Program-made: the position numbers and the translations under genes
In this document: positions 34,309-47,300 of the stretch, piece after piece
Position numbering within the stretch: the stretch's first letter is position 1
Layout: every line of letters begins with the position of its first letter
The notes under the pieces: model-generated
Seen by the model: only the letters and a program-made list of their open reading frames with translations
The model's database searches: none
What the model was told of the DNA's origin: nothing
Assembly (NCBI GenBank): GCA_949752735.1
Contig: OX457052.1
Span: 15,974,564 to 16,038,563 of the forward strand
DNA: 64,000 bases
Direction: 5' to 3'
Origin: Lumbricus terrestris
Lineage: Eukaryota > Annelida > Clitellata > Crassiclitellata > Lumbricidae

Positions 34309-37300
34309 TCATTCAAGCAATAGTGGTGGACAGCTGGAGATGTCCCTCAGCAGCCATCTGTCCACAAGTGACGTTGGGATGAACGGCAGCAACAGTATTC
34401 TCAACTACAACAGCAAAATTGAAATTAAATGTGGTCAGTGCTCTGTCAACAGGTAGTTCAGAGAAAGTACAAAGGAATTGCATTTGGTCTGTAAATATTC
34501 AAATTGCTCTTGCATGGATGATGATAAGTTTTCTGCCCGAAGGCAGGTTCATTGGCTTTTACGCCCCTGGGAATGAGATGGGTGAGATGGTTTCCTGTTG
34601 TCTTACTCACAGACAATTGTGGGTAAGCAACTTGTCTAAGGTTGCTATACAACAGCTCGAGGTGGATTCGAACCTGCAACCCCTCGGTCACAAGGCGTCG
34701 AATGTACCACTACACAACCACGTCGCATCGGTCCATTACCATGGGAATAACAATAAATTTTTATAACGCCTCTTCAAGAGAAACTCCGGTCTGACATCAG
34801 TACAACTGACAAACATTTTACATATATAGTGCAATAAGAAGGATCTGCTCACCCTGTATATGTCGTACCAGTGGTTGCTGCCTGGTACTAAATAGCGTAT
34901 TCGTGGTTTGGTGGAAAACAGAGCATTTGTGATTGCGTCCAGAACTGGAGTGAGGTGAAAGCTGGCAGTTGGAATGCTATCTGCTGCCCGCTTTAGATGA
35001 TTATCAATGTAGCTCTTCCCATACAGAGCACGAACATCTTCCGACATTTCTTCCCACATGGCTCGGAAATCATTACGAATCCGATCCATCTGTGTATGTC
35101 AAACCACAAATAAATAACTTTCATTAAGAAAAAATCTGAGAAACTGGTGGCAATGTTGATATGTTATGCACATTATGACTAACCACAAATCTTGCTGCCT
35201 TCTAGTCTACTCAGCTTGGATAACTCAAATCTGCCATTCGATGGTTTTTGGCATTGGTTAAAATTACTGAGGTTTGTATTACCTTGTGATCTTTTGATCA
35301 CAGATCCAGTGGCATAGCCATCATATCCGCAGGGGAGCAAGGCATCAGAGTCCACAGCCTCTAATTTCACAGAGACATTTAAATATCGGTAAGAATGCAA
35401 GGCTGCAGAGACCCATGCAGGACTTTGTACCCAGATCCGTAGAAAGTTAGAAAAACCACTGCAGAAGATAGAATGATGTTTGTATGTAAAAGCAAGTGCT
35501 ATCTTGTGGCAAGGTCTATTTTAGGAAAAAACGACGTGCCCAAGTTTAGGTAACGAGTCTAACGACCTAACAGTAAACTCGAGAACGTCATTTTTTCTGT
35601 AAGGAAGTCAAAAATTAACAAATCACAATACACTTCATGCATTATTTTTGTGCAGAAGAAAGATCAGTTGTACCAAGATAGATGTATTTGATCTAGTTTC
35701 ATCTTACATCCATACACCCTGTAGCTCCTCCAAAGTTTCCAGGTTCGACAATGGATACGGATACTCCAAACTTGTGCATTTCCAAACGAAGGGCATCGGA
35801 AAAAGCCTCTCCTGCAAACTTTGTCATTGCATAAGCAGAATTGAATGCTTCAGCAATTTTACCTTTCACGGAAGTTATGTTGACAATTCTGCCTAAAACA
35901 ACAGCAAGCACAATTACCAGTAAGCTCTCCGATTCAATCAAACTAAATCGTCATAAGGAAATGGACAGAAAAATGGTTCAACTTGCCTAATATAACATGT
36001 GAAGTACTGTTGGCCATTTCTGTGCTAACATTTAGTGCTTAAAGTCCAGAAAAAGAAGTGCCTGGATGCTCCTCACCTTTCCCTGCTGTGCAGGCCCAAA
36101 AAGTGGTAGGGCGGTGTTCAGATTTAAAAATAAGTGTCTGGATGCCGTCCATGACTGTCCTGGCACACCTTAAGCCCTGCTAACATGGTCAAAAATTGCC
36201 AAAATATCACTGTGCTGAAATGAATGTCACAATTGGTTCAGGCCGAAAGTGCAGTGTGAAACAATTTCACAGTAGATGAATGGAGCACGACTATGTGATA
36301 GTTTGAAAAGCAATAACTTGTTGAATCTCATCTGCTGAAATTCAATACAAGAATTCAATACTAGACAGGAAGCTTTGCACTCAAAAGAAAGTAGAATAAT
36401 ACTTTCAGAAGTGTTGGAGAGTACAGGCAGGAAAATATCACTGCCGACATTATAAGACAATTTAACAAGAAAAATCTTCCCTATTCCCTTTGTTCAAACA
36501 GAAACAAAGAGACTAGGAAACTAAGATGTTCCCAATGCTGCTAACCACAACTTGCATCCTGATTAGTAGTAAAATAAGAAATTCTGTAAGATGTAGACAA
36601 ACCTCTGTTTTTCCGTACATCAGGAATGAATGCTTTTGTTACTCTCACCATTCCCAGCTGGTTGATATTTGTAATGGCTGTAAACTGCCGCATAGTTGTC
36701 AGCTCTACATCACCGAGGAAGTTCACGCCAGCATTATTGACAACACCAAAGACACCTGAAAATAGAAAATGCAACGAGAGAACTGCTGACGACTGGACCC
36801 TTACTACATCATCAGTGCCAATGACTCTGACGGACAAAAACTGATGTAAGACAAAACAAAAGTGAATCCAGTTTCACACTAGAGTCTGCACAAAAAACTT
36901 TAGAGGTCAAGGTCATAGCCAGGATTTTGTCTTGGGGTGGGGGGTGTGGGGTGTTTACTCGATCTTGAGCAAGCCGACAAGCAACTGAACCAACTGACTA
37001 AGGAGTTTGGAGAAGTGTCGTGAGCTGTCATGGTATTATCTCATTTTGGGGGTGTTTGACCTAAATATGGCCTTGTTATAGATGGGTGAAAGTCCTCACC
37101 ACTGAAAGCATAACAATAAAGGGCATGACTCTGCTAGACACATTGCTTATTATTATTATTATTACATAAATTTATTACGCGCGCAAGGCTTAGACAGTGG
37201 GCTGTAGCCCATAGTCCTCTCTGTAAGTGTGCAGATCGTGTTTGGTTCCCAGTATGTCAGATATATTTGAATCTCAGTTTAGCATGGCCATACGAGGGGC

Positions 37301-40300
37301 CCTTGTGAAGTTGTGATACCTAAATGTGTATAGTGCCTAGTCAAACGCAGCAGTGGTGATGTATCTGACCTATTAATCAATTCAACGAAAATGAGCATGG
37401 TTAAGGCCATAAGATTTTAAGAACCCCATTTAACACTTCAACTATGAGAACGTACCCTAATCAACTGGAAGCCCGTGCAGGGTTGTTGCAGTTTTAAAGT
37501 ATAAAAAATACCTGCTCCATTCGTTTTTTCATGGATGCTTGAAATACACTTTTTGATTTGCTCTTCACTGGTAACATCCATCTGCAAGACATGCAGGCAA
37601 GGGCATCCCAAATCTTTCAACTCTTGCGCTCCTTTTCCTTTACTATCCAGGCATCCAGCAAAGACAATTACACCAAGATTTGCCAAGTGCTTGGCAAGCA
37701 GATGTCCAAACCCTGCCAAAATATTACAGCCTCATAGTAAAAGAGCAGTATTTTAAAGTGACAGTTAAAGATACATATCGTTTTACCAGATTTCAGGTGA
37801 GAACAAACCATTTAAGTAACAAAAGTGCCAGCCAAGTTGTGGCTGACCCCTCACCCTTAGGAATAATTCTAGCCTGAAGGGAAAGAAGAAGTGTCAGCCA
37901 AGTTGTGCAGTGAAAAGTATTGTGTATTAACATAAAAAAGTCGACGCTGTGCTTATTATAGTATAATCTGCTATAAGAAATGAGTCACTTTTCTAAAGAT
38001 ACGCTATGAGTAATAATAAAAGATAAAAAGAAGAAATTTTAATATTTATCACATGGAAAAGTTCTAAATTTATTACTAATCATGAAGCCCATTAAAAACA
38101 TTTCCCTGGACCATAACAGTACCCATTCATAATCATGCTACAATGTGCAAACTACTGTACAAAATGCATTTAGAACAAAAGACCCATCAAGGCTTTAAAC
38201 TAGTGGATAATAGCCTATACATATAGCATCCTGTCATGATGCATTACAATAGTCTTAAAATATTGAAATACTGTAGGCCTACGGAAAGAACTTTGACTTG
38301 CCCGTATCACAGCCAGTAATGACAATAGCTTTGCCACGAATTGGAATGAAACCTTGACTTTTGAAGGACACCTCCATGACCCATGCAGTTGTTGCAATTA
38401 ATAGGACACCACCAATTGCTATTTCAGGAGAGGAGTAATTCATGAAAGCACCAAAGCAGAGTAGCACAACACCACCCAGCAGCACATCCTTTAACAAATT
38501 TCGCTTGATGCTGTGCGACTCCAGAATGCTTAGATCCACATGTTGTGCCTCTGGATAAGGAGGCTCTTGCTAACAAACATACAAAATAATTTATGATCTT
38601 TGCAAGTCATCAATTTTCTTTAATTTCTTTGCACTTTTGAGTTCTGCCTTAGCAGATGCATAAAGTGACATCAATTTATAATCTATATAAATAAAGAGAA
38701 GATTCTGTAACGTGTGTCTGTCTGTTTGTCCGGGATGCATTTCAACAGTTTTTGAGCTTTTCACTCCAAACCTTCACTACTGTGTAGGTCTCGGCACGAG
38801 ACACAAAGTCGAGGGGTTGGCGATTGTCTACCACCATGGGGGCCAGGGTGGGGGCGAAACCCCCAAATTTTTTTCCCAAAAAATTTAGCCATTGATATGA
38901 AATTTGTTTCCTAGATAAAGGGCCATCAGAACCATCCGGATCAGTAGTTGGTGAATCTCTACCACCAGGGGGGCCAGAGTGGGGGCGAAAACATTAAGAC
39001 GGTAACACCTTCTTTAACGCTTGCATGGTCATTATATAAATGGCGAGAGCTGCTTATGTAATTTTAACAAAAATCCTAATTTCACGGGTAGCGTACTGGT
39101 GCAGGTCAGTGTGGTGGGGTGAGGTGGGGAAGAGGGTGGGGCGGGGGAGGGTTAGGTGGGGTTAGGGGATGGGGTGAGGGGAAATTTTCCCTGAAAACCC
39201 TAATTTCACGGGTGGCGTACTGGTGGAGGTCGTAGTGTGGTGCGGTGGGGGAGCGGGTGTGGGGAGGGATGGGGTGGGTGAATTTGTCCCCAAACCCAAA
39301 TATCACGGGTGGCGTACCGGTGGAGGTTGGAGTGCGGTGGGGTGTGGGATGGTAGGGGTGGGGGGAGGGTGGGGGGGAGGAGTTTGGGATCGTGGTGGGG
39401 TGGAGTGGAATGGGGTGGGGTGAGGGGTGGGGTGAGGGGTGGGCGGGGTGTTGTGAAGGGGTTGGGGTGTGGTGGGGTGTGTGGTGGAGGGAGTGAGGGT
39501 GGGGCGGAGGGGTGGGGTGGGAAGTGGAGGGGTGGGGTGTAGGGGGATAGGGTGGGAGTTGGGTTGGGGTGGAGTGGGAGGGGTTAGGGGTGGAGTGGGG
39601 GTTTAATATACGGGTGGATTGGGGTGGTGGGGTGGGAGAGGGTTGGGTGGAGGGATGGGGGTGGGATGGGGTGGAAATTTTCCTGAAACCCAAATTTCTC
39701 GGGTGGCGTACCGGTAGAGGCCGGAGTGTGGTCGGGTGTTGTGTGGTGGGGTTGTGGCCGAAGCGGGTCGAATCCTAAATTTCCCGGGCAACGCCGGGTA
39801 CCCCTGCTAGTAATCAATATTTATGTTACATCTTCAGTAAGAAACTATTTTCCAGACTGTCTTTCAACTGACAGACTGAAGACCAGATAATTATATAGTG
39901 GAGATATTTCTTCTAATCAATAAATTGTATTGAATTGAATCTAAAGAAGTAAACTTTAGACCTTGAATAATTCTGAAACGCTCGCAGTTTGCAAAAACCA
40001 CAGAAAAGAGCAAAAAACTCCAATGCACTTTCTGCCTGGAGCTGCTCTAGGCAGAAAGCGCATTCCAAAGACAGTGAAATAGACAATTGGTTGGGCGAAG
40101 AGTTCGATATCTGGACTGGGTACATTATTATAGGTTAGCAAGACGGTACGGCCCGTAGGCCTACGGGTCGGTATTTAGTACCAAGAGGACTGAAGTGGAC
40201 TGTCTCTTGGAATTTTACCCAATGGGGCGATTTTAGCATGGGGTGAATAGAGTGGTGTGACGTTGGTTCCAAGGGCGTTCTGGTGCAGATTCTGACTAGT

Positions 40301-40524
40301 GAGCTTTGGGTGAGTTAATTGTAAAGACCTGATCGAGTTGAGTTGGACTTTGGTTCGTCGGAAGCTTAACCTAGATTCATGGTAAACTAACTTCCAGTGG
40401 CTGCTTGCGAACAACATCTTCACAACTCGTATGTTGGCTAGAATTACAAGTATACTGATTTCTAGTTGAAAGCCTATTTGCAAGAAGGTCACATAATGAC
40501 ACACAACTTTACCTCAACTGCCAT
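34309..40524 (-). CDS. BDH1-like: Membrane-anchored short-chain dehydrogenase (BDH1/HSD17B2/RDH clade)
   Basis: Coding exons in transcript order: 40524-40513, 38569-38302, 37712-37512, 36755-36603, 35892-35708, 35089-34853 and 34404-34309. All phases fit, giving 383 aa. Hydrophobic segments at ~33-47 and ~53-69 suggest an N-terminal membrane anchor. The Rossmann start is TGCDTGFG (~89-96), followed by FAGCLD, VVNNAGV (~165-171), N192, S219 and Y232-x3-K236 with the classical 13-residue Ser-Tyr spacing, and VEPGNF (~260-265). It therefore has the full N-S-Y-K tetrad and a nucleotide-binding fold. TGCDTGFG and VEPGNF are closest to 3-hydroxybutyrate dehydrogenase type 1 and retinol dehydrogenases, while the anchor and VLQMDVT...QI resemble 17-beta-HSD type 2. 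The substrate (hydroxybutyrate, steroid or retinoid) cannot be decided. Intron 2 (after 38302) starts GCAAGT, a GC-AG intron. The first coding exon gives only MAVE. Confidence 0.9.
34600..34733 (-). mobile_element. SINE head in a dehydrogenase intron
   Basis: Minus strand: an A-box-like GTGGTTGTGTAGTGGTA near 34,708-34,724, then GGGGTTGCAGGTTCGAATCC (B box 34664-34674) and CACCTCGAGCTGTTGTATAG. Truncated before the usual tail. Between the last two coding exons. Confidence 0.8.
37140..37310 (-). mobile_element. Dispersed repeat with (AAT)n tail
   Basis: Minus strand GCGTAATAAATTTATGTAAT followed by (AAT)n. The same 3' end, GTAATAAATTTATGTAATAA, is at 58,346-58,375 and (as TTAATAAATTTATG...) at 60,157-60,187. 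It behaves like the 3' tail of a non-LTR family with an AAT-repeat end. In the intron between coding exons 3 and 4. Confidence 0.65.
38682..39810 (+). mobile_element. Non-autonomous Helitron
   Basis: The 5' end is TCTATATAAATAAAGAGAAG; the 3' end is CTAG preceded by the hairpin CCCGG-GCAACG-CCGGG (39783-39798) and eight bases. It is inserted exactly between A (38681) and T (39811). These are the canonical Helitron marks. The interior has at least four copies of a 3'-end-like TCACGGGTGGCGTACCGG module separated by G/T-rich GGTGGGGTG sequence. No Rep/helicase. The Pro/His-rich and Gly/Trp-rich ORFs are compositional. It lies in the first intron (between coding exons 1 and 2) of the dehydrogenase gene. 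Confidence 0.88.
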
Positions 40525-40690
40525 TTTCTACACAGTTTAATGCAAATTTCGCAGGAAATACATCCACGACCACCCTTCCATGGACCAAAGTTTAAATACA
40601 AAAAATGTAAGCATTTCTAAATAACAGATTATATGTTTCCACAAGAGGCCGTTGCTCAAACACGCAAGCCATGTGTCATTCTTATTTAGC

Positions 40691-40778
40691 GCCGCAATCG
40701 CCAGTGTTACCACCATAGAGATTTATTATATAATATGTATTATATAATAGATCTCTATGGTGGTAACACTGGCGGCGG
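40691..40778. repeat. Near-perfect ~40-bp-arm hairpin
   Basis: CGCCAGTGTTACCACCATAG and AGATTTATTATATAATA are mirrored by TATTATATAATAGATCTCTA and TGGTGGTAACACTGGCG, with one mismatch near the centre and a 2-4 base loop. It lies ~170 bp upstream of the dehydrogenase ATG and could be a tiny MITE or a promoter-proximal cruciform. Confidence 0.9.
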
Positions 40779-40984
40779 ATATGATATTCAGTTCCTATTT
40801 TTTCAAGTTGTACGAAGTTTCCGGCCAAATTATCCTTTTCTACGTCAACAATCCAACGTGTTATTACCATCTAGAACATTAATACTCTGCAACAATAAAT
40901 TATACCCGCACCAGAGCAGTGATCCGGACCACATTGATGATCCAAGTGGGTTGACATGACCCATGCAGGCTACATCTTAGAGAT

Positions 40985-41305
40985 GTCGGCATATTTAACG
41001 TTAGCGCCATAACTTTCTCGGCCTCGACATACCCAACGTTTGGAATGTCGAGAAAATTAAGGCGCATTCGTCAGATGCGTCGAGGCCGCTAAAATTAAGG
41101 CGTTATCGTTACATATGCCGAGGCCGAGAATATTCAGGCGCCAACGTTATGAACGCCGAGACCGAGAAAATTAAGGCGCTTTCGTTAGATATGCCGAGGC
41201 CGCTAAAATTAAGGTGCTATCGCTATAGAAATGCCGAAGCCGTGAAAATTAAGGCGCTATCGTTATAATTATATGCAGAGGCCGAGAATTTTCAGGCGCT
41301 AATGG
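40985..41305. repeat. ~37-bp minisatellite block next to the large satellite
   Basis: About eight degenerate units of ATGCCGAGGCCGAGAAAATT / AAGGCGCTATCGTTA. This is the same consensus as the reverse complement of the 2.96-4.05 kb array. It runs directly into the first 27-bp satellite unit. Confidence 0.85.
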
Positions 41306-44300
41306 AACCAGTTTATTCACGAGCGCGATGGGCCTCAGTTTATTCACGAGCGCGATGGGCCTCAGTTTATCCACGAGCGCGATGGGCCTCAGTTTATCCA
41401 CGAGCGCGATGGGCACCAGTTTATTCACGAGCGCGATGGGCCTCAGTTTATCCACGAGCGCGATGGGCCTCAGTTTAATCACGAGCGCGACGGGCCTCAG
41501 TTTATTCACGAGCGCGACGGGCCTCAGTTTATTCATGAGCGCGATGGGCACAAGTTTATTCACGAGCGCGATGGGCCTCAGTTTATTCACGAGCGCGATG
41601 GGCCTCAGTTTATTCACGAGCGCGACGGGCCTCAGTTTATTCACGAGCGCGATGGGCACAAGTTTATTCACGAGCGCGACGGGCCTCAGTTTATTCACGA
41701 GCGCGATGGGCACAAGTTTATTCACGAGCGCGACGGGCCTCAGTTTATTCACGAGCGCGACGGGCCTCAGTTTATTCACGAGCGCGATGGGCCTCAGTTT
41801 ATCCACGAGCGCGATGGGCCTCAGTTTATTCAGGAGCGCGATGGGCCTCAGTTTATTCACGAGCGCGATGGGCACCAGTTTATTCACGAGCGCGATGGGC
41901 CTCAGTTTATTCACGAGAGCGACGGGCCTCAGTTTATCCACGAGCGCGATGGGCCTCAGTTTATTCACGAGCGCGATGGGCCTCAGTTTATTCACGAGCG
42001 CGATGGGCCTCAGTTTATTCACGAACGCGATAGGCCTCAGTTTATTCACGAGCGCGATGGGCCTCAGTTTATTCACGAGCGCGATGGGCCTCAGTTTATT
42101 CACGAGAGCGACGGGCCTCAGTTTATTCACGAGCGCGATGGGCACCAGTTTATTCACGAGCGCGATGGGCCTCAGTTTATTCACGAGCGCGATGGGCCTC
42201 AGTTTATTCACGAGCGCGATGGGCCTCAGTTTATTCACCAGCGCGATGGGCCTCAGTTTATTCACGAGCGCGACGGGCCTAAGTTTATCCACGAGCGCGA
42301 TGGGCACCGGTTTATTCACGAGCGCGATGGGCCTCAGTTTATCCACGAGCGCGATGGGCCTCAGTTTATCCACGAGCGCGATGGGCACCAGTTTATCTAC
42401 GAGCGCGATGGGCCTCAGTTTATTCACCAGCGCGATGGGCCTCAGTTTATTCACGAGCGCGATGGGCCTCAGTTTATTCACGAGCGCGATGGGCCTCAGT
42501 TTATCCACGAGCGCGATGGGCCTCAGTTTATTCACGAGCGCGACGGGCCTCAGTTTATTCACGAGCGCAATGGGCCTCAGTTTATCCGCGAGCGCGATGG
42601 GCACCGGTTTATTCACGAGCGCGATGGGCCTCAGTTTATCCACGAGCGCGATGGGCCTCAGTTTATTCAGGAGCGCGATGGGCCTCAGTTTATTCACGAG
42701 CGCGATGGGCACCAGTTTATTCACGAGCGCGATGGGCCTCAGTTTATTCACGAGCGCGACGGGCCTCAGTTTATCCACGAGCGCGATGGGCCTCAGTTTA
42801 TTCAGGAGCGCGATGGGCCTCAGTTTATTCACGAGCGCGATGGGCCTCAGTTTACCCACGAGCGCGATGGACACCAGTTTATTCACGAGCGCGATGGGCC
42901 TCAGTTTATTCACGAGCGCGACGGGCCTCAGTTTATTCAGGAGCGCGACGGGCCTCAGTTTATTCAGGAGCGCGATGGGCACCAGTTTATTCACGAGCGC
43001 GATGGGCCTCAGTTTATTCACGAGCGCGACGGGCCTCAGTTTATTCACGAGCGCAATGGGCCTCAGTTTATCCGCGAGCGCGATGGGCACCGGTTTATTC
43101 ACGAGCGCGATGGGCCTCAGTTTATCCACGAGCGCGATGGGCCTCAGTTTATTCAGGAGCGCGATGGGCCTCAGTTTATTCACGAGCGCGATGGGCACCA
43201 GTTTATTCACGAGCGCGATGGGCCTCAGTTTATTCACGAGAGCGACGGGCCTCAGTTTATCCACGAGCGCAATGGGCCTCAGTTTATCCGCGAGCGCGAT
43301 GGGCACCGGTTTATTCACGAGCGCGATGGGCCTCAGTTTATCCACGAGCGCGATGGGCCTCAGTTTATTCAGGAGCGCGATGGGCCTCAGTTTATTCACG
43401 AGCGCGATGGGCACCAGTTTATTCACGAGCGCGACGGGCCTAAGTTTATCCACGAGCGCGATGGGCACCGGTTTATTCACGAGCGCGATGGGCCTCAGTT
43501 TATCCACGAGCGCGATGGGCCTCAGTTTATCCACGAGCGCGATGGGCACCAGTTTATCTACGAGCGCGATGGGCCTCAGTTTATTCACGAGCGCGATGGG
43601 CCTCAGTTTATTCACGAGCACGATGGGCCTCAGTTTATCCACGAGCGCGATGGGCCTCAGTTTATTCACGAGCGCGACGGGCCTCAGTTTATTCACGAGC
43701 GCAATGGGCCTCAGTTTATCCGCGAGCGCGATGGGCACCGGTTTATTCACGAGCGCGATGGGCCTCAGTTTATCCACGAGCGCGATGGGCCTCAGTTTAT
43801 TCAGGAGCGCGATGGGCCTCAGTTTATTCACGAGCGCGATGGGCACCAGTTTATTCACGAGCGCGATGGGCCTCAGTTTATTCACGAGCGCGACGGGCCT
43901 CAGTTTATCCACGAGCGCGATGGGCCTCAGTTTATTCACGAGCGCGATGGGCCTCAGTTTATTCACGAGCGCGATGGGCCTCAGTTTATTCACGAACGCG
44001 ATAGGCCTCAGTTTATTCACGAGCGCGATGGGCCTCAGTTTATTCACGAGCGCGATGGGCCTCAGTTTATTCACGAGCGCGACGGGCCTCAGTTTATTCA
44101 CGAGCGCGATGGGCACCAGTTTATTCACGAGCGCGATGGGCCTCAGTTTATTCACGAGCGCGATGGGCCTCAGTTTATTCACGAGCGCGACGGGCCTCAT
44201 TTTATTCAGGAGCGCGATGGGCACCAGTTTATTCACGAGCGCGATGGGCCTCAGTTTATTCACGAGCGCGACGGGCCTCAGTTTATTCACGACCGCATGG

Positions 44301-47300
44301 GCCTCAGTTTATCCGCGAGCGCGATGGGCACCGGTTTATTCACGAGCGCGATGGGCCTCAGTTTATCCACGAGCGCGATGGGCCTCAGTTTATTCACCAG
44401 CGCGATGGGCCTCAGTTTATTCACGAGCGCGATGGGCCTCAGTTTATTCACGAGCGCGATGGGCCTCAGTTTATTCACGAGCGCGACGGGCCTCAGTTTA
44501 TTCACGAGCGCAATGGGCCTCAGTTTATCCGCGAGCGCGATGGGCACCGGTTTATTCACGAGCGCGATGGGCCTCAGTTTATCCACGAGCGCGATGGGCC
44601 TCAGTTTATTCAGGAGCGCGATGGGCACAAGTTTATTCACGAGCGCGACGGGCCTCAGTTTATTCACGAGCGCGACGGGCCTCAGTTTATTCACGAGCGC
44701 GATGGGCCTCAGTTTATCCACGAGCGCGATGGGCCTCAGTTTATTCAGGAGCGCGATGGGCCTCAGTTTATTCACGAGCGCGATGGGCACCAGTTTATTC
44801 ATGAGCGCGATGGGCCTCAGTTTATTCACGAGAGCGACGGGCCTCAGTTTATCCACGAGCGCGATGGGCCTCAGTTTATTCACGAGCGCGATGGGCCTCA
44901 GTTTATTCACGAGCGCGATGGGCCTCAGTTTATTCACGAACGCGATAGGCCTCAGTTTATTCACGAGCGCGATGGGCCTCAGTTTATTCACGAGCGCGAT
45001 GGGCCTCAGTTTATTCACGAGAGCGACGGGCCTCAGTTTTTTCACGAGCGCGATGGGCACCAGTTTATTCACGAGCGCGATGGGCCTCAGTTTATTCACG
45101 AGCGCGATGGGCCTCAGTTTATTCACGAGCGCGATGGGCCTCAGTTTATTCACCAGCGCGATGGGCCTCAGTTTATTCACGAGCGCGACGGGCCTAAGTT
45201 TATCCACGAGCGCGATGGGCACCGGTTTATTCACGAGCGCGATGGGCCTCAGTTTATCCACGAGCGCGATGGGCCTCAGTTTATCCACGAGCGCGATGGG
45301 CACCAGTTTATCTACGAGCGCGATGGGCCTCAGTTTATTCACCAGCGCGATGGGCCTCAGTTTATTCACGAGCGCGATGGGCCTCAGTTTATTCACGAGC
45401 GCGATGGGCCTCAGTTTATCCACGAGCGCGATGGGCCTCAGTTTATTCACGAGCGCGACGGGCCTCAGTTTATTCACGAGCGCAATGGGCCTCAGTTTAT
45501 CCGCGAGCGCGATGGGCACCGGTTTATTCACGAGCGCGATGGGCCTCAGTTTATCCACGAGCGCGATGGGCCTCAGTTTATTCAGGAGCGCGATGGGCCT
45601 CAGTTTATTCACGAGCGCGATGGGCACCAGTTTATTCACGAGCGCGATGGGCCTCAGTTTATTCACGAGCGCGACGGGCCTCAGTTTATCCACGAGCGCG
45701 ATGGGCCTCAGTTTATTCAGGAGCGCGATGGGCCTCAGTTTATTCACGAGCGCGATGGGCCTCAGTTTACCCACGAGCGCGATGGACACCAGTTTATTCA
45801 CGAGCGCGATGGGCCTCAGTTTATTCACGAGCGCGACGGGCCTCAGTTTATTCAGGAGCGCGACGGGCCTCAGTTTATTCAGGAGCGCGATGGGCACCAG
45901 TTTATTCACGAGCGCGATGGGCCTCAGTTTATTCACGAGCGCGACGGGCCTCAGTTTATTCACGAGCGCAATGGGCCTCAGTTTATCCGCGAGCGCGATG
46001 GGCACCGGTTTATTCACGAGCGCGATGGGCCTCAGTTTATCCACGAGCGCGATGGGCCTCAGTTTATTCAGGAGCGCGATGGGCCTCAGTTTATTCACGA
46101 GCGCGATGGGCACCAGTTTATTCACGAGCGCGATGGGCCTCAGTTTATTCACGAGAGCGACGGGCCTCAGTTTATCCACGAGCGCGATGGGCCTCAGTTT
46201 ATTCACGAGCGCGATGGGCACCAGTTTATTCACGAGCGCGATGGGCCTCAGTTTATTCACGAGCGCGATGGGCCTCAGTTTATTCACGAGCGCGATGGGC
46301 CTCAGTTTATTCACGAGCGCGATGGGCCTCAGTTTATTCACCAGCGCGATGGGCCTCAGTTTATTCACGAGCGCGACGGGCCTAAGTTTATCCACGAGCG
46401 CGATGGGCACCGGTTTATTCACGAGCGCGATGGGCCTCAGTTTATCCACGAGCGCGATGGGCCTCAGTTTATCCACGAGCGCGATGGGCACCAGTTTATC
46501 TACGAGCGCGATGGGCCTCAGTTTATTCACCAGCGCGATGGGCCTCAGTTTATTCACGAGCGCGATGGGCCTCAGTTTATTCACGAGCGCGATGGGCCTC
46601 AGTTTATCCACGAGCGCGATGGGCCTCAGTTTATTCACGAGCGCGACGGGCCTCAGTTTATTCACGAGCGCAATGGGCCTCAGTTTATCCGCGAGCGCGA
46701 TGGGCACCGGTTTATTCACGAGCGCGATGGGCCTCAGTTTATCCACGAGCGCGATGGGCCTCAGTTTATTCAGGAGCGCGATGGGCCTCAGTTTATTCAC
46801 GAGCGCGATGGGCACCAGTTTATTCACGAGCGCGATGGGCCTCAGTTTATTCACGAGCGCGACGGGCCTCAGTTTATCCACGAGCGCGATGGGCCTCAGT
46901 TTATTCACGAGCGCGATGGGCCTCAGTTTATTCACGAGCGCGATGGGCCTCAGTTTATTCACGAACGCGATAGGCCTCAGTTTATTCACGAGCGCGATGG
47001 GCCTCAGTTTATTCACGAGCGCGATGGGCCTCAGTTTATTCACGAGCGCGACGGGCCTCAGTTTATTCACGAGCGCGATGGGCACCAGTTTATTCACGAG
47101 CGCGATGGGCCTCAGTTTATTCACGAGCGCGATGGGCCTCAGTTTATTCACGAGCGCGACGGGCCTCAGTTTATTCAGGAGCGCGATGGGCACCAGTTTA
47201 TTCACGAGCGCGATGGGCCTCAGTTTATTCACGAGCGCGACGGGCCTCAGTTTATTCACGAGCGCATGGGCCTCAGTTTATCCGCGAGCGCGATGGGCAC

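Noticed and set aside
39106..39693. 195-codon Pro/His/Thr-rich ORF (minus) and Gly/Trp-rich ORFs (plus)
   Set aside because: Compositional ORFs in G/T-rich tandem sequence inside a Helitron.
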